A program made the position numbers and the translations under genes. A stretch of 17,385 nucleotides of DNA from Thermodesulfovibrio sp. (GTDB lineage: Bacteria; Nitrospirota; Thermodesulfovibrionia; Thermodesulfovibrionales; JdFR-85), in NCBI GenBank assembly GCA_027050975.1, contig JALUAR010000101.1:767-18151 (forward strand), read 5' to 3'. Below the pieces are notes generated by a model. The model searched no databases. It saw only the letters and a list, made by a program, of their open reading frames with translations, and had not been told where the DNA came from. Of this stretch, positions 6,027 through 14,888 are shown one piece after another (positions within the stretch are counted from its first letter, which is position 1; each line of letters starts with the position of its first letter).

Positions 6027-6821
6027 ATGCGTAAATATATCCTTATTGTGTTTATTGTCCTTTTGTTGTGTCCAGGCCTTTCATTCGGAATCACAGCCCG
6101 GGAGATAATGGCTAAGTCTCAGGAGGCATTCCTGTATCCGGGAAAGGACATGAAGATAAGGGTTGAGATGCGTCTCATATCCTCCTCCGGAAAGGTGAGG
6201 CTCAGGGAGTTGACCATGCTCAGGAAGAACTTCGGCCCTCCGGGTGGTCAGCAGAAATACTTTATCTATTTTCACAGACCCGCAGATGTAAAGGGAATGA
6301 CCTTCATGGTATACAAATACCCTCAAAGGGATGACGACCGGTGGCTCTTTATTCCTGCCCTGAATATGGTCAGAAGGATAGCTGCAAGGGACAAAACATC
6401 AAGCTTTGTAGGTTCTGATTTTACCTATGAGGATGTTTCCGGAAGGGATATTGACGATGACCGTCATGACCTTGTCAAAGAGGAATCTGTAGACGGCAGA
6501 GACTGTTTTGTTGTCAAGAGCATACCCAAAAAGCAGGATGTGAATTACTCTTACAAACTCTCCTGGATAGACAAGGAGAGTTTTCTTCCCCTTAAAGAGG
6601 AGTATTATGACCTGAGCGGTAATCTCTACAGGGTATTTACTGCCGAGGAGATAAAGGATATCCAGGGCATACCCACTGTGACGAAGAGAAGGATGAGGAA
6701 TGTTCAGAGCGGACATCAAACAGAGGTGGTATTCAAAGAGGTAAGTTATGATATCGGTCTCACTGACCGTCTCTTTACTGAAAGATTCCTGAAGATGCCA
6801 CCAAGGAGATGGATAAAATAG
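6027..6821 (+). CDS. LolA-like periplasmic outer-membrane lipoprotein-sorting family protein
   Basis: A 264-residue secreted protein. The ATG at 6027 is preferred, since GGAGG at 6017-6021 stands five bases before it; the in-frame TTG at 6015 overlaps that ribosome site. Residues 1-21 form a signal peptide (hydrophobic core, ending CPGLSFG) likely cut by signal peptidase I, since LLLC is not a good lipobox. The mature part matches the LolA-like family (Pfam 17131 type), with FHRPADVKGM, DRWLFIPALNMVRRI and SFVGSDFTYEDVSGRD in the middle region and SWIDKESFLPLKEEYYD toward the C-terminal half. Proteins of this family commonly sit beside MMPL/HAE3 RND pumps and are thought to carry lipid-like cargo across the periplasm. 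Cargo is unknown here. Confidence 0.82.
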   Translation: MRKYILIVFIVLLLCPGLSFGITAREIMAKSQEAFLYPGKDMKIRVEMRLISSSGKVRLRELTMLRKNFGPPGGQQKYFIYFHRPADVKGMTFMVYKYPQRDDDRWLFIPALNMVRRIAARDKTSSFVGSDFTYEDVSGRDIDDDRHDLVKEESVDGRDCFVVKSIPKKQDVNYSYKLSWIDKESFLPLKEEYYDLSGNLYRVFTAEEIKDIQGIPTVTKRRMRNVQSGHQTEVVFKEVSYDIGLTDRLFTERFLKMPPRRWIK

Positions 6822-6822
6822 A

Positions 6823-8085
6823 ATGTATGTCTGCCGTACTCCTTTAACAGGACTCAGGATACTGATTCTGATTCATGGTCTGCTTATTATCATCGTTACC
6901 TGGGGAAATGCCCAGGGAGCCGAACTCAGCGTAAACGGATTTCTTCAATTAAATTATTCCTATTCAGTATCAGAGTCCAATCCTGATGGCGGTGATTTCA
7001 AATGGGCAGAGCAACGGGGTCAGATTAAACTCGATTTTAGCAGCAGCAATCTCCGTCTGTTTTCGAAAGCAGACCTCTACTACGACAACATTGACAGAGA
7101 CACGGATGCCTCGGTAAGAGAACTTTATCTGGATTTTGTCTCTGATTATTATGATATTCGAGTAGGCCGTCAGATAATCACATGGGGGCTTGGTGATCTG
7201 ATCTTCATAAACGACACCTTTCCAAAGGATTATGAAGCATACTTTTCAGGAAGGCCCCTTGAGTATCTGAAAATAGGTGTGGATGCATTCAAGGCCGGGC
7301 TTTATCCTGATTTTGTTTCTGCAGACCTGGTTATTATCCCTTTCTTTGAGCCTAACAACATGCCAGGACAAGACAGGTTCTGGCTCTACAATCCCATGAG
7401 TACTGCCACAGACAGAGATGAACAGGAGCCTGCAACCAAAGTGGATAACACGGAGATAGCCCTGAGACTTTACAGGAACATCTCTGGTGTTGATGTGTCG
7501 GTATACTTTTACAGGGGATTTTTCAGAACACCCTCGGCCAGACCTGAGGACTTGCGGCAGATTCTCTTTTATCCGGAACTCTCTGTGTATGGATTCAGTC
7601 TGCAGGGCCGTGCTGCAGAGGGACTTGTAAGCCTTGAGGCAGGTTTTTATGATTCAAGGCAGGACAGATCAGGCACTGACCCCTTTGTGCCAAACAGCCA
7701 GAGCAGGTTTCTTATTGGATATCAAAGACAACTCTGGGAGGATTTTACAGTAGCTCTTCAGTACTATGGGATATATATGCACAGGTATTCTGAATACCTG
7801 GCAACACTGCCAACAGGGATGCCTTCCCAGAGACGATACAGAGATCTTTTAACAATCAGAATCACCGCCCTTTTTATGCATCAGACACTGAAGGCATCTT
7901 ATTTCTCTTTCTGGAGTCTGTCAGAAGGAGATTATCTCTTGAATCCAGAGTTCAGGTATAGCTTTTCCGATAATGTCTGGTTAGCCCTGGGTGCGATGAT
8001 TTTTGGAGGCGGACAGCAGTGGAGTCCCCTCGGCCAGTTTGACAGGAATGACAACCTGTACCTGCAGATGCGTTACGAGTTTTAA
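6823..8085 (+). CDS. Outer-membrane beta-barrel protein, DUF1302-like or porin-like
   Basis: A 420-residue secreted beta-barrel. A signal peptide covers about residues 1-32 (hydrophobic core LILIHGLLIIIVTWG, likely cleavage after AQG). The mature chain is rich in alternating Tyr, Phe, Leu and polar residues, and it ends in L-Q-M-R-Y-E-F, with the C-terminal Phe expected of proteins inserted by BamA. DIRVGRQIITWGLGDLIFIND (roughly residues 110-130) has the G-R-Q, W-G and N-D pattern seen in DUF1302-type barrels, which often accompany RND/LolA-like genes. It begins one base after the LolA-like stop with no close ribosome site (AGGAG is 16 bases away), so it is probably translated by coupling. 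The assignment to a named family is tentative, and the beta-barrel class is firm. Confidence 0.75.
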   Translation: MYVCRTPLTGLRILILIHGLLIIIVTWGNAQGAELSVNGFLQLNYSYSVSESNPDGGDFKWAEQRGQIKLDFSSSNLRLFSKADLYYDNIDRDTDASVRELYLDFVSDYYDIRVGRQIITWGLGDLIFINDTFPKDYEAYFSGRPLEYLKIGVDAFKAGLYPDFVSADLVIIPFFEPNNMPGQDRFWLYNPMSTATDRDEQEPATKVDNTEIALRLYRNISGVDVSVYFYRGFFRTPSARPEDLRQILFYPELSVYGFSLQGRAAEGLVSLEAGFYDSRQDRSGTDPFVPNSQSRFLIGYQRQLWEDFTVALQYYGIYMHRYSEYLATLPTGMPSQRRYRDLLTIRITALFMHQTLKASYFSFWSLSEGDYLLNPEFRYSFSDNVWLALGAMIFGGGQQWSPLGQFDRNDNLYLQMRYEF

Positions 8086-8127
8086 AAACCCACCCTGGAT
8101 TATTTATCCAAAATCGAATGTAAACGT

Positions 8128-8245
8128 GGTATTGTGGGGACTGAACGTATTTGAATTTTGTATAAGGTTTGCCAGAAATGGAATAGCACCAAAAATCAAA
8201 GATTTTTGTGGCCCCAGGAATCGCAAAATTTCCTCGAAATCCCCG
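8128..8245. repeat. Structured repeat, diverged copy 2
   Basis: Aligned with copy 1, this stretch keeps CTGAACG-TATTTGAATTTTG-TATAAG-TTTGCC at 8141-8174 and GCAAAATT-CCTCG at 8223-8236. Copy 1 has the same blocks in the same order at 5855-5887 and 5902-5915. The left flank GGTATNRTRGRG (8128-8139) partly matches the left terminal repeat of copy 1, while the right terminal repeat is missing. The variable middle folds on its own: GCACCAAAAATC (8186-8197) and GATTTTTGTGGC (8201-8212) pair around AAA with two mismatches. The element ends just before the histidine kinase start at 8251 and supplies the upstream leader sequence of that gene. Confidence 0.7.
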
Positions 8246-8250
8246 GGAAT

Positions 8251-10725
8251 ATGTTAAAATTAAACATGAAGGCACTGTTAAAGACAGACGCTACGAGTGA
8301 GCTTCTTTTAACTGTTTTTGATGGTGTCAGGCTTTCCCTGATATTGACAGACCGGGATTTCAGGATTACCGAGATTAACCGTTCCTCCAGTCAACTTCTC
8401 CTTTATCATGAAAGAGAGATAAAGGGGCATAATCTCTTTAAACTGCTAAACATACCATATCCTTTCAGCCTACCAGATGGAGACGGTGATTCTGTCGAGT
8501 TTCACACAGAATGTACCCGTAAAGACAGGGAACAATTTCCTGCAAAAATAACTATTGTGAGCCTTCCCAGAGGTTATGCCTTTGTCATAGAGGACATAAC
8601 AGACTCATTAAAGGTAAGAAGGAGGGCGGAACAGAGGACAAGAGAGTTAAACACCTTTAATGCCCTTTCAAAGACATTAAGCCGGAATTTCGAACCAAAG
8701 GAGATGATGCAGGATGTGCTAGACACACTGGTGGAGGTGATGAGTATTGATGCGGCATGGCTGTATCTGATAGAGGAGGGAAGCGGTGAGTTGAAACTCT
8801 GCTGCTTTAAGGATACGAAGGGCGGGATCTTTGAGGATGCAATGGCACTAAAACCGTACGAGTGTTTTATCGGCCGTGTTCTTTCCGCAGGAAGGTCCCT
8901 TCTTGTCAGAAACGCTATCGAGGACCCCAGAATTACTAATCTCAGACTCGATGAGTACGGATACAAGAGTATTGCAGGCGTTCCCCTTGTGGTCAGGAGC
9001 ATAGACAGTCCCAGGGGAAAGGTGGTGGGTGTTTTAGGCATAGCCAGCAAGATCGAAAACAGATTCTCCTCTCTGGATATGCAGTTTCTCACCACAGTGG
9101 GAAACCAGCTGGGTGTTGCTGTTGAGAATGCTCGTCTGATAGAGAACCTCAGAGAAAAGATGAGACAGATAGAACTGATTAACGAAATAGGAAGTGTTGT
9201 TAACTCCAGCCTTAGCATAGGCCACATATTCAGAATAGTTGTATCTGAAATAAAAAGGATGATTGACTTTGACAGGGCAAGCATAACAATACTGGACAGC
9301 ACAGAAAAGAGGCTTACCATCTTTGCCTTAGATACCTTTCTGAAGACTGAGCTTAAAAAAGGTAAGAAGGCACCTGTAGAGGGTACAAGTGCGGGCTGGG
9401 TCACAATCAATCAGAAACCCTGGATAAATCGCGATCTGTCCAAGGAAATTTCCTTTCCTCTGGACAGGGCACTATATTCGGAGGGTATACGTTCAACAAT
9501 GAGTATTCCCCTTTATAAGGACCGTCCCCTTGGTGCATTGAACTTTGACAGTACAGAGCCTGACAAATACTCGGAAAAGGACCTGGCCGTGCTAATGCCG
9601 ATTGCCAAACATCTGTCCATAGCCATTGAAAATGCACTCCTGTTTGAGGAGATCTCTCGTGAGAAGAGGGAATGGGAGAAGACCTTTGACGCTATTACGG
9701 ATCTGCTCTGGATTTCGGATATTAACGGCAGAATACTGAGGGCAAACAGGGCTGTAACGGAAAGGACAGCCCTCTCTGAAATATTAATAACACAGAAAAC
9801 CTCTGCAGACCTCTTTAAATTGCTGAAGATAGAGTATCCTGGAGAGGGGAAAACAGGGAATATGAGAAAAAATCACAGGCTTTCGGAAGAGTTGAAAGGT
9901 CCCGCCGGAACTACATACCATTACTGGACCTATCCACTCCTTGACAGTGACGGCAGGATATACGGTTATGTAAATTACCTCCGTGATGTCACGGAGCAGA
10001 AGAGGCTCCAGGAGCAGCTAATCAGATCTGACAAGCTTGCCTCTTTAGGCACTCTTGTTGCAGGTATTGCCCATGAGATAAACAATCCTTTGGGTATAAT
10101 AGCAGGATACTCCGAGGCACTTCTTGACAGGGCCCGTGAGCCTGATCTTGCTCAGGTTGAGGCATTCAGGGATTTCCCCGAATATTTAGATACCATTAAT
10201 AAGGAGATATTCAGATGCAAGGGTATATTGCAAAGCCTGCTTGATTTTGCCAGACCCTCTACGGGAACACAAAGACAGATCGATATTAACGAGTTGATCA
10301 AAGAGGTCATACTTCTGGTAAACTACAGGGCAAAAAAGCATCACCATACCATTGAACTTGCCCTTGACAGGGATATCCCGAAAACCAAGGTGGACCCCGG
10401 TGCAATGAGACAACTCTTTATGAATATAATAATGAACTCCTTTTATTTTATGGACACTGCCGGCAGAATAAGAATCGCAACATCCTTCGAGCCCTCTGAA
10501 TCAATGATTAAAATAATTATCTCAGACAATGGAAAAGGTATAGACCCGTCGATTATCAACAGGATATTCGATCCCTTCTTTACCACCAAGCCTGTTGGTG
10601 AAGGCACAGGTCTTGGCCTTGCAATATGCCACAGAATAGTTACGGAGCATGACGGCTCCATGGATGTAAGCAGCGAGCTGGGCTCCGGCACAACATTTAC
10701 AATCAAGATACCGGTGAAGCAATGA
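8251..10725 (+). CDS. Cytoplasmic PAS-GAF-GAF-PAS sensor histidine kinase
   Basis: An 824-residue kinase with no membrane segment. The frame opens at a TTG at 8158, but that part lies in a repeat, so I prefer ATG 8251 (ATG 8266 is also possible; neither has a strong ribosome site). Domains in order are PAS at about 15-118, a coiled coil, GAF at 146-295, GAF at 320-465, PAS at 475-585, HisKA at 595-665 and HATPase at 710-822. The phospho-acceptor H608 lies in GIAHEINNPLG. The ATP-binding boxes are visible: MNIIMNS (N-box, about 724-730), SDNGKGID (758-765), FDPFFTT and GTGLGL (785-790). It phosphorylates a response regulator, almost certainly the overlapping NtrC-type gene. Its ligands, bound by PAS or GAF domains, cannot be inferred. 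Confidence 0.88.
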   Translation: MLKLNMKALLKTDATSELLLTVFDGVRLSLILTDRDFRITEINRSSSQLLLYHEREIKGHNLFKLLNIPYPFSLPDGDGDSVEFHTECTRKDREQFPAKITIVSLPRGYAFVIEDITDSLKVRRRAEQRTRELNTFNALSKTLSRNFEPKEMMQDVLDTLVEVMSIDAAWLYLIEEGSGELKLCCFKDTKGGIFEDAMALKPYECFIGRVLSAGRSLLVRNAIEDPRITNLRLDEYGYKSIAGVPLVVRSIDSPRGKVVGVLGIASKIENRFSSLDMQFLTTVGNQLGVAVENARLIENLREKMRQIELINEIGSVVNSSLSIGHIFRIVVSEIKRMIDFDRASITILDSTEKRLTIFALDTFLKTELKKGKKAPVEGTSAGWVTINQKPWINRDLSKEISFPLDRALYSEGIRSTMSIPLYKDRPLGALNFDSTEPDKYSEKDLAVLMPIAKHLSIAIENALLFEEISREKREWEKTFDAITDLLWISDINGRILRANRAVTERTALSEILITQKTSADLFKLLKIEYPGEGKTGNMRKNHRLSEELKGPAGTTYHYWTYPLLDSDGRIYGYVNYLRDVTEQKRLQEQLIRSDKLASLGTLVAGIAHEINNPLGIIAGYSEALLDRAREPDLAQVEAFRDFPEYLDTINKEIFRCKGILQSLLDFARPSTGTQRQIDINELIKEVILLVNYRAKKHHHTIELALDRDIPKTKVDPGAMRQLFMNIIMNSFYFMDTAGRIRIATSFEPSESMIKIIISDNGKGIDPSIINRIFDPFFTTKPVGEGTGLGLAICHRIVTEHDGSMDVSSELGSGTTFTIKIPVKQ

Positions 10726-12059
10726 GCATAAGAGTACTGATAGTGGATGATGAGGAACCTGTAAGGAGACTCCTTTCAAGGGAACTCCAGAGAAAGGGGT
10801 TTTCCACTGACACAGCCAATGATGGTAACGATGCTCTTCGGAAGTTAAAAAAAGAGTCCTTTGACGTGATTCTTTTAGATATAGTCATGCCAGGAATTGA
10901 TGGCATCGATGTTATGAAGCGGCTCCGTAATGATCCTGCCTCTCCAGCAATAATCGTTCTGACAGGAAAGGCCACTGTAGAGACAGCTGTTGATGCCATG
11001 AAAAACGGGGCATTCGACTACCTTACCAAACCCTATAAACTGGAGGAGTTGATTATTGTAATCAACAGGGCCTATGAGGACAGAAGGCTGAGGCAGGAAA
11101 ATCTGATCCTACATAAGGAGCTAACCAGACGTGAAAGGCCTGACCAGTTTGTGGGTAAAAGCCGTCAGTACAAAGATCTGCTTAAGCTGATCGATAAGAT
11201 CGCTCCAACAGACTCAACCGTGCTGCTTCAGGGTGAGTCCGGTACCGGAAAGGAGCTTGTGGCAAACTATATCTGGAAGAAGAGCCTGAGAAGCGAGAAA
11301 CCTTTTATAGCCCTTAACTGCTCAACCCTGTCAGAGAACCTTATGGAGAGTGAGCTCTTTGGCCATGAAAAGGGTGCCTTTACAAGCGCCTACTCTGTAA
11401 AACATGGTCTTGTGGAGGCTGCGGACAAAGGCACGCTTTTCCTCGACGAGATAGGAGAGATGCCCATATCCCTGCAAGCCAAACTCTTAAGATTCCTTGA
11501 CTCAGGTGAGTTTAGAAGAGTAGGGGGGAACAAGAATCTTAAGGCTGATGTAAGGGTAATTGCGGCGACAAACAGAAATCTGGAAGAGGCTATTAAGAAG
11601 GGAGAGTTCAGAGATGATCTCTACTACAGGCTTAATGTGATAAATATCACCATACCGCCGCTGAGGGAACGCAAGGAGGATATAAGACCGCTGGCTGAAT
11701 ACTTTCTGCAGAAGTACAGGCGAAGGGTATTGAAGGATATAAAGGGTTTTGATGAAAAGACGCTGAAAATTCTTGAGTGTTACAACTGGCCCGGTAACAT
11801 CAGGGAACTGGAGAATGTTATCGAGCGGGCTGTGATACTCTGTGATTCCGACACTATAACACCAGCCGAGATAGCAATTACGGACAAGGTCTGTACGGAA
11901 GACCCCGGTGCCACCCCATCGTTGCAGGAAATTGAAAGGGAGTATATTCTGAAGGTACTGAAACAGACAGGCGGAAATCAGACAAAGGCCAGCAAGATTC
12001 TTGGTATAGATAGAAAGACCCTCTATCTGAAACTCAAGAAATACGGCATCTCCTTTTAA
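10722..12059 (+). CDS. NtrC-family sigma-54-dependent response regulator
   Basis: A 445-residue activator that overlaps the kinase stop by four bases (ATGA), so the two are co-translated. The receiver domain (1-120) has D9-D10, phospho-acceptor D53 (LLDIVMPG), T81 and K103. The AAA+ domain (about 141-370) has Walker A GESGTGKE (171-178), Walker B GTLFLDEIG (237-245), and an arginine-finger region PLRERKEDI. The sigma-54 contact loop is ELFGHEKGAFTSA (211-223), with serine in place of glycine at the fifth position of the usual GAFTGA. A Fis-type DNA-binding helix-turn-helix ends the protein (GNQTKASKILGIDRKTLYLKLKKYGI). It is expected to activate sigma-54 promoters after phosphorylation. I found no clear -24/-12 promoter in the window, so targets may lie elsewhere. 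Confidence 0.9.
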   Translation: MSIRVLIVDDEEPVRRLLSRELQRKGFSTDTANDGNDALRKLKKESFDVILLDIVMPGIDGIDVMKRLRNDPASPAIIVLTGKATVETAVDAMKNGAFDYLTKPYKLEELIIVINRAYEDRRLRQENLILHKELTRRERPDQFVGKSRQYKDLLKLIDKIAPTDSTVLLQGESGTGKELVANYIWKKSLRSEKPFIALNCSTLSENLMESELFGHEKGAFTSAYSVKHGLVEAADKGTLFLDEIGEMPISLQAKLLRFLDSGEFRRVGGNKNLKADVRVIAATNRNLEEAIKKGEFRDDLYYRLNVINITIPPLRERKEDIRPLAEYFLQKYRRRVLKDIKGFDEKTLKILECYNWPGNIRELENVIERAVILCDSDTITPAEIAITDKVCTEDPGATPSLQEIEREYILKVLKQTGGNQTKASKILGIDRKTLYLKLKKYGISF

Positions 12060-12089
12060 TCCGATTACCGGATGTCTATAAGACAAATA

Positions 12090-13538
12090 TCACTTTTTCC
12101 AGAAATGGGGAATAAAGAGTATGATTACCGTATACACCTCCAGCCTTCCGATAAGCATACAGGCAATTAGCACCCATTTTGCAAGATCGGGCAGGGATGC
12201 GTAGTTTTCAGCAGGCCCTGCAGCACCCAGTGCAGGACCCACATTGCATAAGGCGGAGATCACGGTACTTGCTGAGGTGATTATATCTATATCCTGAACC
12301 GCAAGCAGGAGGGTTCCGCCTACCCATATTATTATGAACAAAAAGAGAAACCCCCAGATGCTTCCAAGTATCTCCTTGGGAATATGTTTTTCATCCAGCT
12401 TGAGCACAGACACCGCCCTGGGATGAATGAGATGGTAAAGTTCCCGATATACCTGTTTGAACATCATCAGTATCCTTACCTGTTTCATTCCACCGCCTGT
12501 AGAGCCTATCATACCGCCGAAAAACATTAGCATAACAAGAAGTATCTGAGCAAAAGGAGACCACTGCTCATAATCAGCGGTTGCATAACCCGTGGTGGTC
12601 ATTATTGAGACCGCCTGAAAGGCTGCATAACGAAGCGACTCCAATAAAGTAGGGAAACTATCCTGCCACAGGTCAATAGCTATTATGATGGTGGCAAAAA
12701 CTGTTACCCTGAGATAGAACTTAAACTCGTCGCTCTTTGCAAATCTCGACATATCTCCCCTGAAGGCATAGAAATAGAGGGAGTAGTTCACTCCTGCAAG
12801 AAACATAAAGACCGTTGCCACCGCATCTATGTAGGAGCTGTTGAAATAGGCAAGGCTTGTGTTTTTCGTTGAGAACCCGCCTGTAGCAAGGGTGGTAAAG
12901 GCGTGGGATATGGCATCATAGACAGTCATTCCGCCGGAATAATACAGGATGGCGCAGATTACGGTCAGAGTTATGTAAATGTACCAGAGTGACTTGGCTG
13001 TATCAATCAGTCGGGGCCGGAGTTTATCTACCGTAATTTCCGGGACCTCTGCCTTGAAAAGCTGCATTCCGCCACCACCGAGCATGGGTAGCACTGCAAG
13101 TGAGAACAATACGATTCCCATTCCTCCGAGCCACTGAGTCAGGCTTCGCCAGAAAAGAAGCCCTTTCGGATTGGATTCTATATCGGTCATCACAGATGCT
13201 CCGGTGGTGGTAAAACCGGCCATGGACTCGAAGTATGCATCGGTAAAAGAGGCAAAGGTGCCTTCGAACATGTAAGGAAGGCTTCCGAAAAGTGCAACAA
13301 GGGCCCAGCTAAGACTTACCACCACAAAGCCATCCCTGTGTCTGAGTTCTTCAGTCTTTTTTTTGAATGTTACCAGATAAAGTATGCCGCCTGAGAAGAC
13401 CATGGTAACAAGGGAGTAAATAAGGGATTTGAGATCGCTTCCTCCGTTTAAAACGGAGATAATTATGGGAAAGATCATAAAGAGCGAGACAATAAGAACA
13501 ATAGCACCAGAGAGATTGATAATCACTGGCCAGTTCAT
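12090..13538 (-). CDS. trkH: Trk potassium uptake channel subunit TrkH
   Basis: A 482-residue integral membrane protein of the TrkH/KtrB superfamily, which forms the K+ pathway. The four pore-loop signatures, each with the selectivity-filter glycine, are visible: GFTTTGASV, FTTLATGGFS, SIMTTTGYATA and SALCNVGPAL. Between them are the paired hydrophobic helices of the M1-P-M2 repeats, and the conserved G-S-T-G-G-G-M-K-Q segment follows the third unit. The length matches the family (about 480). The start codon overlaps the trkA stop codon (ATGA), so trkA and trkH form a two-gene operon and TrkH is translated by coupling. It meets the NtrC-type gene convergently, with only about 30 bases between the two stop codons. 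Confidence 0.93.
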   Translation of the reverse strand: MNWPVIINLSGAIVLIVSLFMIFPIIISVLNGGSDLKSLIYSLVTMVFSGGILYLVTFKKKTEELRHRDGFVVVSLSWALVALFGSLPYMFEGTFASFTDAYFESMAGFTTTGASVMTDIESNPKGLLFWRSLTQWLGGMGIVLFSLAVLPMLGGGGMQLFKAEVPEITVDKLRPRLIDTAKSLWYIYITLTVICAILYYSGGMTVYDAISHAFTTLATGGFSTKNTSLAYFNSSYIDAVATVFMFLAGVNYSLYFYAFRGDMSRFAKSDEFKFYLRVTVFATIIIAIDLWQDSFPTLLESLRYAAFQAVSIMTTTGYATADYEQWSPFAQILLVMLMFFGGMIGSTGGGMKQVRILMMFKQVYRELYHLIHPRAVSVLKLDEKHIPKEILGSIWGFLFLFIIIWVGGTLLLAVQDIDIITSASTVISALCNVGPALGAAGPAENYASLPDLAKWVLIACMLIGRLEVYTVIILFIPHFWKK

Positions 13539-14881
13539 ATCAGGAGTTCTTCCACCTCCTTGATGGATTCCCTGAGGGTAAAGATAATGAGTTTGTCCCC
13601 CTCCTGAATCACATCGTCTCCGCCTGGAATAATAATGTCTCCGTTCCTTATAATCGCTCCTATCAGAGCGGATTTCGGCATCCTGGCCTCCTTCAGAGCC
13701 TTCCCAACGAAGTAGGAAGTGGGGCCCACACCCGCTTCAATAATCTCTGCCATATCCTCTGCTATGGCTGTGAGGTTAAGTATCTGCCCTTTTCTGACAT
13801 ATCTGAGGATAGAGCTTGCGGTAATCAGTCGTGGACTGATAACAACCTCAATACCGAGACTGTGGGCAAGAGGGATATAATCGGTTCTGTTAACAACAGT
13901 AATCACCTTCTTGGCTCCGAGTCTCTTTGCAAGAAGGGATGACATAATGTTCAGTTCCTCATTGTTCGATATGGCAGCATAGACATCCATATCAGCAATA
14001 TTCTCCTCCTCAAGCAGGCTTGAGTCTGCGCCATCGCCGTGTAGCACTATGGTTCTTTTCAGCTTTTTTGTCAGAAATTTGCATCTTTCCGGATCCTTCT
14101 CGATAATCTTTACTGTGATGTCTTTCTGCTCAATCTCTCTTGCAACCAGATATCCTATGCGTCCGCCGCCCACGATAATGATATTGTTTACCTTTTTGAG
14201 GCCGCCGCGAATCAGGGAGGCTGTTTTTAAGAGGTCATCCTTTTGTACGGGTATGTAGATGATATCATTTTCGTATATCTTGTCTTTACCTTTCGGAATA
14301 ATCGTCTTATTCTCCCTCTGTATAATTCCTACCAGAATCTTTTCCCTTGCCTTTTCCCTGAACTCCTTAAGGGTTTTGCCTGCTGCCAGAGAGTTTTCTC
14401 CCACCCTGAAGCCAACAACCTTGATGAGTCCATTTTCAAAATCCTCCACATCATAGGCAAAGGGTGCCTCTATCAGCCTTATAATAGCCTTGGCAGACTC
14501 CAGTTCCGGGTTAATTGCCGGGTCAATATCGAGATTTTCCCTGGAAAGGAGGGTTTTGTTGGTAAAATATTCGTCATTTCTTATTCTGGCTATCTTCCTC
14601 TTTACGTTGAAAAGGGCCTTGGCAACAAGGCAGGCTATCATGTTTGTTTCATCACTGTTCGTCACAGCCAGCAGGATATCCGCCTCATTGGCTCCGGCCT
14701 CCTTGAGAATCTCTGGTGAGCCTCCCTGTCCTTCTATAGTTGAGATATCAAGCTCTTCGCTTATCCTGCGAAGCTTTGTTGCGTCCGTGTCTATGACAAC
14801 AACCTCCAGGTCTTTCTCCCTGGAAAGGAATCGTGCTATGTGATACCCTACCTCGCCGGCGCCTATGATTATTATTCTCAT
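13535..14881 (-). CDS. trkA: Trk potassium uptake regulatory subunit TrkA
   Basis: A 448-residue cytosolic gating subunit that binds NAD(H) and ATP and controls TrkH. It has the duplicated RCK plan. The first Rossmann motif is GAGEVG (7-12) with acidic D31 at the end of strand 2, and the first TrkA_C domain follows (about 140-215). The second Rossmann motif is GGGRIG (238-243) with E261, followed by a second TrkA_C domain (about 370-445). The frame is open upstream for another 56 codons, but MRIIIIGAGEVG is the typical TrkA start. The ATG at 14881 lies only seven bases after an extended -10 box (14889-14897) and lacks a ribosome site, so the mRNA is likely leaderless. The length fits the family (about 450-460). 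Confidence 0.92.
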   Translation of the reverse strand: MRIIIIGAGEVGYHIARFLSREKDLEVVVIDTDATKLRRISEELDISTIEGQGGSPEILKEAGANEADILLAVTNSDETNMIACLVAKALFNVKRKIARIRNDEYFTNKTLLSRENLDIDPAINPELESAKAIIRLIEAPFAYDVEDFENGLIKVVGFRVGENSLAAGKTLKEFREKAREKILVGIIQRENKTIIPKGKDKIYENDIIYIPVQKDDLLKTASLIRGGLKKVNNIIIVGGGRIGYLVAREIEQKDITVKIIEKDPERCKFLTKKLKRTIVLHGDGADSSLLEEENIADMDVYAAISNNEELNIMSSLLAKRLGAKKVITVVNRTDYIPLAHSLGIEVVISPRLITASSILRYVRKGQILNLTAIAEDMAEIIEAGVGPTSYFVGKALKEARMPKSALIGAIIRNGDIIIPGGDDVIQEGDKLIIFTLRESIKEVEELLI

Positions 14882-14888
14882 AATGGAG

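Noticed and set aside
8209..8226. Sigma-54 (-24/-12) promoter upstream of the sensor kinase
   Set aside because: TGG and GC elements are present (TGGCCCCAGGAATCGC), but the spacing between GG and GC is 11 rather than 10, and the stretch lies inside the repeat.
8158..8250. N-terminal extension of the histidine kinase from a TTG start
   Set aside because: The stretch lies inside the repeat related to 5836-5972, has no ribosome site, and encodes no recognisable domain. ATG 8251 (or 8266) comes directly before the first PAS domain.
8574..9410. Long minus-strand open frame of 278 codons inside the kinase gene
   Set aside because: It is a shadow of the kinase frame, without a ribosome site or recognisable protein features; the plus-strand frame has clear GAF domains there.
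12059..12073. Terminator between the convergent response regulator and trkH genes
   Set aside because: ATCCG-ATTAC-CGGAT is only a five-base-pair stem with no T tract on either side, too weak to call.
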